Origin: Chromatiales bacterium
Lineage (GTDB): Bacteria; Pseudomonadota; Gammaproteobacteria; Chromatiales; Chromatiaceae
Length of the DNA: 35,567 bases
Assembly (NCBI GenBank): GCA_024762475.1
Contig: JANTHJ010000020.1
Location: 1 to 35,567, forward strand
Direction: 5' to 3'
The position numbers were made by a program, and so were the translations under genes. The notes beneath the pieces were generated by a model that had not been told where the DNA came from, searched no databases, and was given only the letters and a program-made list of their open reading frames with translations. Positions 30,726 through 35,567 of the stretch are shown one piece after another (positions within the stretch are counted from its first letter, which is position 1; each line of letters begins with the position of its first letter).

Positions 30726-31169
30726 TCAGCGCCGCCCCAGCGCCTGGCGCGTCCAGTTGACGATACCGCCGGCGTCCAGCGCGCCCGACATGCGGTCGAC
30801 CTCGCGCCCATTGGCAAACAGGATCATGGTCGGGATCGAGCGGATACCGAACTGGCCGGCGATCTGCTGATTCTCTTCCGTATTCAGCTTCAACAGCCGC
30901 ACCTGGGGCTCGAGCTGGGCCGCGGCCTGCTCGAAGGCGGGAGCCATCATGCGACAGGGGCCGCACCAAGGCGCCCAAAAATCGACCAGCAGGGGAATAT
31001 CACTCCGCTGGAGCTGCCGGGTGAACATCTCGGCATCTACCGGCAACGCCTTGCCCTGAAACAGGGGCTGCTTGCACTTACCGCACTTGGGGTGCTGCCG
31101 CAGGCGCTCAGCCGGGACGCGGTTGACCCCACCACAGTTCGGGCAGACGATATGCAATGCTTCAGACAT
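30726..31169 (-). CDS. trxC: thioredoxin 2 (zinc-ribbon thioredoxin)
   Basis: TrxC reduces protein disulfides and is tied to oxidative stress. ATG 31169 (MSEALHIVCPNCGG) with AAGGAA upstream gives 147 residues. The N-terminal zinc ribbon has C9-x2-C12 and C29-x2-C32. The thioredoxin domain has the classic active site W68-C69-G70-P71-C72 (APWCGPC) and the cis-proline in RSIPTM. The longer open frame adds 21 unrelated residues. It is divergent from cnoX, 242 bp away. Confidence 0.93.
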   Translation of the reverse strand: MSEALHIVCPNCGGVNRVPAERLRQHPKCGKCKQPLFQGKALPVDAEMFTRQLQRSDIPLLVDFWAPWCGPCRMMAPAFEQAAAQLEPQVRLLKLNTEENQQIAGQFGIRSIPTMILFANGREVDRMSGALDAGGIVNWTRQALGRR

Positions 31170-31339
31170 GACTAATTCCTTTGGGATTGAGTGCGAGAAT
31201 GCTCGGTGAGGCCCAAAATGGGGGCACAGCACCCTACTTCAAGCTCGAACCCGGATTGTCCTTAGGGACGCACGATGATGGCGAGTCAACTGGCGACCGG
31301 CGCGCGCGTGCGCGCAGGGCCGCCCAATGGACAGACCGG

Positions 31340-31368
31340 TTGAATCGCTCAGCCGTAACCCCTATCTC
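31340..31368 (+). promoter_or_regulatory. probable promoter of cnoX
   Basis: TTGAAT (31340-31345), a 17-bp spacer and TATCTC (31363-31368) give a reasonable sigma70 promoter 43 bp ahead of the cnoX start. The rest of the 242-bp trxC/cnoX gap has a GCGCGCGTGCGCGC stretch near 31300-31314 but no gene. Confidence 0.5.
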
Positions 31369-31411
31369 GCTGGGGTCCAACCCACAGCCGTTAGCGGAGA
31401 AGTAATGCACC

Positions 31412-32272
31412 ATGAGCAACTTACCCTTCGTCCAGGAAGTCACCGGTGACAACTTTCAGCAGGTCGTCATCGAAGGATCCCGTCGACAGCCGGTACTCGT
31501 GGATTTCTGGGCGAGCTGGTGCCAGCCCTGCCAGATGCTGATGCCGCTGCTAGCCGGGCTCGCGGAGGAATATCAAGGCCGCTTCATCCTCGCCAAGGTG
31601 AATACCGAGGAACAGCAGGAGATCGCTGCCCAGTTCGGTATCCGCTCGATCCCCGACGTGCGCTTGTTCAAGGACGGCCAGGAGGCCGAGGGCTTTACCG
31701 GCGCCCTCCCCGAATCGGCGATTCGGGAGTTCCTGGACAAGCACCTGCCCCGCCCTTCCGATCCGCTGGTGGAACAGGCCATGCAAGCGATCTCGATCGG
31801 GAACACAGACCAGGGCATCGCCCTGTTGCAACAGGCGCAGTCGGCCGACCCGGCGAATCCCCGCATACCGGTGGCGCTGGCCCAGGCGCACATGCTGGCA
31901 GGTGATTGGGAGGCCGCCAGGGACGCCCTCGACAACCTGCCGCCAGCGGAGCAGGAGCAGCCGGAGGTAGCCCAGCTGCGCGCCCAACTCCACTTCGCCA
32001 ACGAGGCCCCGCCGGCCAGCGAGCTGCCCGCGCTGGAATCACGCCTGCAGCAGAACGGGAACGACAGCGAGGCCCGCTATCGCCTGGCCATGGGACTGGT
32101 ACTGCAGCAGCGTTTCGAAGAAGCCATCGAGCACCTGCTCACGCTGATGTCGAAGGACAGGCAGTACGGCGAAGATGCTGCACGCAAGGCGCTGCTCAGG
32201 CTATTCGACATGCTGGGAGACGATCCCCTGGTCACCGATGCGCGTCGCCGGCTGTTCAACATGATGCACTGA
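31412..32272 (+). CDS. cnoX: thioredoxin-TPR chaperedoxin, CnoX/YbbN-like
   Basis: CnoX-type proteins combine a thioredoxin fold with TPR repeats and protect proteins from oxidative aggregation, handing them to GroEL. This one has 286 residues: thioredoxin about 1-110, then helical TPR-like repeats about 115-286. The active site is W36-C37-Q38-P39-C40 (SWCQPC), so both cysteines are present; as I recall, E. coli CnoX lacks the redox-active pair. RSIPDVRLF supplies the cis-proline. Reductase activity is therefore possible. It is convergent with trmO, 18 bp away. Confidence 0.88.
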   Translation: MSNLPFVQEVTGDNFQQVVIEGSRRQPVLVDFWASWCQPCQMLMPLLAGLAEEYQGRFILAKVNTEEQQEIAAQFGIRSIPDVRLFKDGQEAEGFTGALPESAIREFLDKHLPRPSDPLVEQAMQAISIGNTDQGIALLQQAQSADPANPRIPVALAQAHMLAGDWEAARDALDNLPPAEQEQPEVAQLRAQLHFANEAPPASELPALESRLQQNGNDSEARYRLAMGLVLQQRFEEAIEHLLTLMSKDRQYGEDAARKALLRLFDMLGDDPLVTDARRRLFNMMH

Positions 32273-32290
32273 GCCGATCCCATCTCATGG

Positions 32291-33013
32291 TCAATCGGCC
32301 ATCGGTACGATCTCTTCGACCACGACCTGCCCGCCGGCTACGCGCCAGCGGACATCCAACTCGGCAAGGCGCATGCCATAGGTTCTGCGATCCTCTTTCC
32401 CTTGACGATAGGCCGGTCGCGGGTCAAGCGCCAGGGTTTGGACAATCAGGGCGCGTAGGTGCTCGCCCTGCCCGCCCAGCGATGTCAATCGCTTCTCTGC
32501 CGCGGGCGCAAAGCGGACCTCAAGCATGGCATCCGGGCGGCTGGCGGCATAGCCGCTGCGTGCGCCGGGCACGCAATCCGAATAGGGAAGGTAGGGCTTG
32601 ATGTCGTACACCGGTGTGTCATTGAGCAGGTCCAGGCCCGAGACCAACAGGCGCAGATCACCGTCGGGCCCTTCCAGCCCCTCGAAACCCAACACCGACA
32701 GCCCGAGATTGTTGGGACGAAAAGGCGAACGGCTGGCGAACACACCCACCTCGCGATTTCCGCCCAGGCGCGGAGGTCGCACGCGCAGCCGGTAGCCGCC
32801 CTCGGAGGCGTGGAAGCCGAAGATTACCCATATGTGGCTGAAGCCCTCCAGGCCGTCGAAGGCCTCCCTGCGGGCGAGATCCGGGCGCATCACCAGCCAG
32901 CCCCGCGCCTCCTCGACCAGGCCAGCCTGACGGGGAATGCCGAACTTCTCCCGATAAGGCGAGACGACCCGGGCGATGGGCTCGATGAGGGAGGATTCCG
33001 TGGTCTGTGTCAT
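32291..33013 (-). CDS. trmO: tRNA (N6-threonylcarbamoyladenosine(37)-N6)-methyltransferase
   Basis: TrmO (TsaA/YaeB) uses SAM to methylate t6A37 to m6t6A37 in tRNA-Thr. It is 240 residues from ATG 33013 (MTQTTESSLIEPIARV), near the E. coli length. The beta-barrel core is clear: GIPRQAGLVEEARG, GFSHIWVIFGFH, SPFRPNNLGLSVLG and PVYDIKPYLPYSD. The C-terminal domain (RLTSLGGQGEHLRALIVQTL) is present. Its start is only 26 bp from the divergent GGDEF-EAL gene. Confidence 0.93.
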   Translation of the reverse strand: MTQTTESSLIEPIARVVSPYREKFGIPRQAGLVEEARGWLVMRPDLARREAFDGLEGFSHIWVIFGFHASEGGYRLRVRPPRLGGNREVGVFASRSPFRPNNLGLSVLGFEGLEGPDGDLRLLVSGLDLLNDTPVYDIKPYLPYSDCVPGARSGYAASRPDAMLEVRFAPAAEKRLTSLGGQGEHLRALIVQTLALDPRPAYRQGKEDRRTYGMRLAELDVRWRVAGGQVVVEEIVPMAD

Positions 33014-33039
33014 GGACGCTGAATGTTGCTGGCGGCACA

Positions 33040-34683
33040 ATGGTACCCGACCCAGGGCTGCCTGGCCGAGGCGCACCGCGAGACGACCCATTGTCCAACG
33101 AATCCACCCTGCCGAACCCTGGATGGCGCATTACGGCCCGCCTGTTTCTCATCGCGCCAGCCTGCGGCATCCTGCCCGCGCTCATCCTGCTGGGAGCGGG
33201 CGCACCCGCATGGAGCATCGCTGGCCTCGCCGCTGTGGGCAGCACCGTTGCCGCCTGGGGCCTCCTTCGCCTGGGCGCTCGGACAGTGGGCGTCACGGTG
33301 ACCAACAACACCCCCCATCGCGCCTGTGCCCAGTCCGCCAGTGACGCCATCCTGCACCTCGCCTACCACGACACCCTTACCGACCTGCCCAACCGCACCC
33401 TGCTACACGACCGGGTGCAACACGCGCTGCAACGCAGCCAACGCAGCGGCCGGTCGGGGGCACTGTTGTTCCTCGACCTCGACAAGTTCAAACGCATCAA
33501 CGACTCCCTGGGCCACTCGGTGGGCGACCTGTTGCTGCAGGCATTGGCCAACCGCCTGCGCGAGACCCTGCGCGAAGAGGACACGATCTCCCGCCTCGGG
33601 GGCGACGAGTTCGTGGTATTGCTGGAGGCACTGGACACTGACCCCATGGGGGTCGACGGGCAATTGGTGGAAATCGGCAACAAGATTCGGCAGGCCCTGG
33701 CCCCTGCCTATCACCTGAGCGGTCACGAACTGCATGTCACGGCCAGTATCGGCTACGTGGTGTTCCCCCGCGACGGAAGGGACATGGAGACCCTGATGCG
33801 ACACGCCGACTTGGCCATGTACCAGGCGAAGCACGCCGGCCGGGACACTATCGTCCGATTCGAACCGGCCATGGACGAGGTGGCGACCCGGCGCATGCGT
33901 ACCGAAAACGAGATTCGCAGGGCCCTTGTGGAAGATCAGCTGAGCCTTGCCTACCAACCCATCCTGCGCATCCGCGACGGCCGGATCCTGGGCGCCGAGG
34001 CACTACTGCGCTGGCAACACCCGGAGGATGGCGAGATCCTGCCGGACCGCTTCCTGCCCCTGTTGGAGGACAGCGCACTGATGCTGCACCTCGCCGAGTG
34101 GATACTGAGGCGGGCGTGCGAAGACCTGGCCAGCATTGCGGCCGGGGCCGGCATGCTGACCCCCGACTACATCGCGGTCAACATCGACCAGCAGCAGTTC
34201 CATCAACCGGCCTTTGTCGAACAACTGCGTCGGTTATTGCGGGACACGGGTGCCGACCCGCATCATCTGCTGTTGGAGCTGACCGAGACGGTCATCATGA
34301 GCAACCCCACCGAGGCACGGGAGCGCATGCTGGAGCTCCAGCAACTGGGAGTGCGATTTGCCATCGACGACTTCGGCACCGGCTATTCTTCTCTTGCCTA
34401 CCTGAAGCAGTTGCCGGCCGACATTCTCAAGATCGATCGGGGATTCGTCGAGGACATTGCCCGGGATCCGGACGATGCGGCCATTGTACGCACCGTGCTG
34501 GGAATAGCCGACCATATGGGACTGCAGGTCGTCGCGGAAGGGGTTGAGCGCCGCGAGCAATTGCAGTTCCTGCGCGAACACGGCTGCAGCAGCTACCAGG
34601 GTTACCTGGGCCGCCCGCCACTCGACCTGCAACAATTTCACGAAGAGCTGCGACTCGGTTCCCAGCTGCGCCTGGTCGAATAG
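33040..34683 (+). CDS. membrane GGDEF-EAL protein (diguanylate cyclase/phosphodiesterase)
   Basis: It makes and/or degrades cyclic di-GMP. From ATG 33040 it is 547 residues; GTG 33007 is also open but would overlap the start of trmO. Two membrane helices lie at about 33-54 and 57-78, with no periplasmic sensor. The GGDEF site (187-191) is intact, with the inhibitory I-site R178-x2-D181 five residues before it. The EAL domain has E320-A321-L322, the VNIDQQQF, LELTE and IDDFGTGYSS metal motifs, and DILKID, VVAEGVE and YQGYLGRP. Both domains look catalytically able; which dominates cannot be told. Confidence 0.92.
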   Translation: MVPDPGLPGRGAPRDDPLSNESTLPNPGWRITARLFLIAPACGILPALILLGAGAPAWSIAGLAAVGSTVAAWGLLRLGARTVGVTVTNNTPHRACAQSASDAILHLAYHDTLTDLPNRTLLHDRVQHALQRSQRSGRSGALLFLDLDKFKRINDSLGHSVGDLLLQALANRLRETLREEDTISRLGGDEFVVLLEALDTDPMGVDGQLVEIGNKIRQALAPAYHLSGHELHVTASIGYVVFPRDGRDMETLMRHADLAMYQAKHAGRDTIVRFEPAMDEVATRRMRTENEIRRALVEDQLSLAYQPILRIRDGRILGAEALLRWQHPEDGEILPDRFLPLLEDSALMLHLAEWILRRACEDLASIAAGAGMLTPDYIAVNIDQQQFHQPAFVEQLRRLLRDTGADPHHLLLELTETVIMSNPTEARERMLELQQLGVRFAIDDFGTGYSSLAYLKQLPADILKIDRGFVEDIARDPDDAAIVRTVLGIADHMGLQVVAEGVERREQLQFLREHGCSSYQGYLGRPPLDLQQFHEELRLGSQLRLVE

Positions 34684-34768
34684 TCTCCTGGCCCGCGCCT
34701 CAAGAAAGCCGATGATCTGCCGATCCGGGCTTCACCTTGTCCGGGACATCCACGGAGGATCTTCGACC

Positions 34769-35302
34769 ATGTTGCCAAGACTATTCGCCCTTCTCCTGCT
34801 TTGCACACTTGCGCTCAGTGCCCAGGCCGGGTGGGATCCCGCAGAAAAACACGAAATGCGGCAGGAGGCAGCACGCACCCTGGCGGCCTTCAAGCGAAAG
34901 GATCCTTCGCTGTCGCGATTCTTCAAGTCAGCGGCCGGGTGGGCAGTATTTCCAACCGTCGGCAAGGCCGGTTTCTGGCTTGGCGGCGCCTACGGCAAGG
35001 GCGTCGTCTACAAACGAGGAGGCGTCGCCGGCTACACGACCCTCAAGCAGGTGACGGTGGGATTTCAGTTCGGCGGCCAGGCCTACAGCGAGATCATTTT
35101 CTTCAAGGACCGTGCTGCCCTGCGACGTTTCCGGCAGGAAAAGCTCGAGTTCGACGCCCAGGCATCTGCCGTCGCGGCCGACAAGGGCGCCAGCCTCGAT
35201 GTCGACTATCACCACGGGGTCGCGGTATTCACCATGACCAAGGGCGGGCTGATGGCCGAGGCCTCGGTGGGCGGCCAGCACTTCACCTTCGATCCCAGCT
35301 GA
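34769..35302 (+). CDS. secreted SYLF-domain (lipid-binding YSC84-like) protein
   Basis: This 177-residue protein starts at ATG 34769 with GGAGGA upstream. A signal peptide is evident (MLPRLFALLLLCTLALSAQA, cut before GWD), so it is periplasmic. The body is a SYLF domain: AAGWAVFPTVGKAGFWLGG, YGKGVVYK, and GFQFGGQAYSEIIFFKD, matching the family that binds phosphoinositide-like or other lipids in eukaryotes; its bacterial role is unclear. It stands alone after the GGDEF-EAL gene, 85 bp away. Confidence 0.85.
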   Translation: MLPRLFALLLLCTLALSAQAGWDPAEKHEMRQEAARTLAAFKRKDPSLSRFFKSAAGWAVFPTVGKAGFWLGGAYGKGVVYKRGGVAGYTTLKQVTVGFQFGGQAYSEIIFFKDRAALRRFRQEKLEFDAQASAVAADKGASLDVDYHHGVAVFTMTKGGLMAEASVGGQHFTFDPS

Positions 35303-35567
35303 GCGCCTGCGTTTTCGGAAGGACGCGGTCGACCTACCCCCGAATATTTCACCCGGTCGCTGAAAAATACTGGTAACTCGCTGGTCGCCAAAAGTATTCT
35401 GCGTATATTAGCGAGTGACGAAATTTTACCGGGCAAACGCTGGGCGCGCCCTCGCACCGATCTGGCCGCTCTCCAGCGGTATTTCCTTCCTCATCAATAG
35501 GCTGGCTATTGATTCGGTCGGAAATCCGCTCGAGAACGCCCATCCCGGCACGATCATCGCGTCCCCG
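35303..35567. other. gene-free right end of the window
   Basis: No open frame here shows protein-like sequence on either strand. A small dyad, AATACT (35366-35371) and AGTATT (35393-35398), and an A/T-rich TATATT (35404-35409) could belong to a promoter, but no matching -35 box is convincing. Confidence 0.5.

Noticed and set aside
35349-35543. 64-codon minus-strand open frame at the right end
   Set aside because: No family features, no ribosome site I can defend, and it overlaps only A/T-rich non-coding sequence.

Overview
The window looks like about 35.6 kb of chromosome from a GC-rich gammaproteobacterium. The gene order points this way: ftsH-folP-glmM, tpiA-secG-tRNA-Leu(GAG), a 14-gene nuo operon with separate nuoC and nuoD, and carA-carB-greA next to the divergent rlmE/yhbY pair. 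A Chromatiales-like or related free-living lineage is my inference only. I see no prophage, transposase or CRISPR array. Most of the window is housekeeping DNA, with a short accessory lipid module and several structured non-coding elements.

Layout. Positions 1-14379 (minus strand) hold nuoA to nuoN for respiratory complex I, with nuoN cut by the left edge. The operon has a textbook sigma70 promoter at 14606-14634. Its untranslated leader is almost entirely one 168-bp imperfect palindrome (14413-14580). Next come tRNA-Leu, secG and tpiA (14725-16045, minus), which end at a clear rho-independent terminator at 14684-14718.

Between tpiA and glmM, which sit close together in many relatives, lies an extra block at 16155-19232. 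It has a divergent Xre-type regulator and three plus-strand lipid genes: a CDP-alcohol phosphatidyltransferase with an unusual active site, a CdsA-like cytidylyltransferase and a PlsC-like acyltransferase. This YnbA/YnbB-like module is the best candidate here for a poorly described system. glmM, folP, ftsH and rlmE follow on the minus strand (19233-24140), with yhbY divergent from rlmE.

carA-carB-greA (29770 to 24758, minus) makes carbamoyl phosphate and a transcript-cleavage factor. Two palindromic elements built from tandem 9-bp units, consensus NNCACRAAG, fill the gaps carA/carB and greA/yhbY. Upstream of carA is a structured leader. Then come a small hemerythrin-like protein with one metal ligand changed and an FNR-type dyad upstream, zinc-ribbon thioredoxin TrxC, and the divergent chaperedoxin CnoX, forming a small redox neighbourhood. 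The right end holds trmO, a membrane GGDEF-EAL protein and a secreted SYLF-domain protein. The last 265 bp hold no gene I can support.
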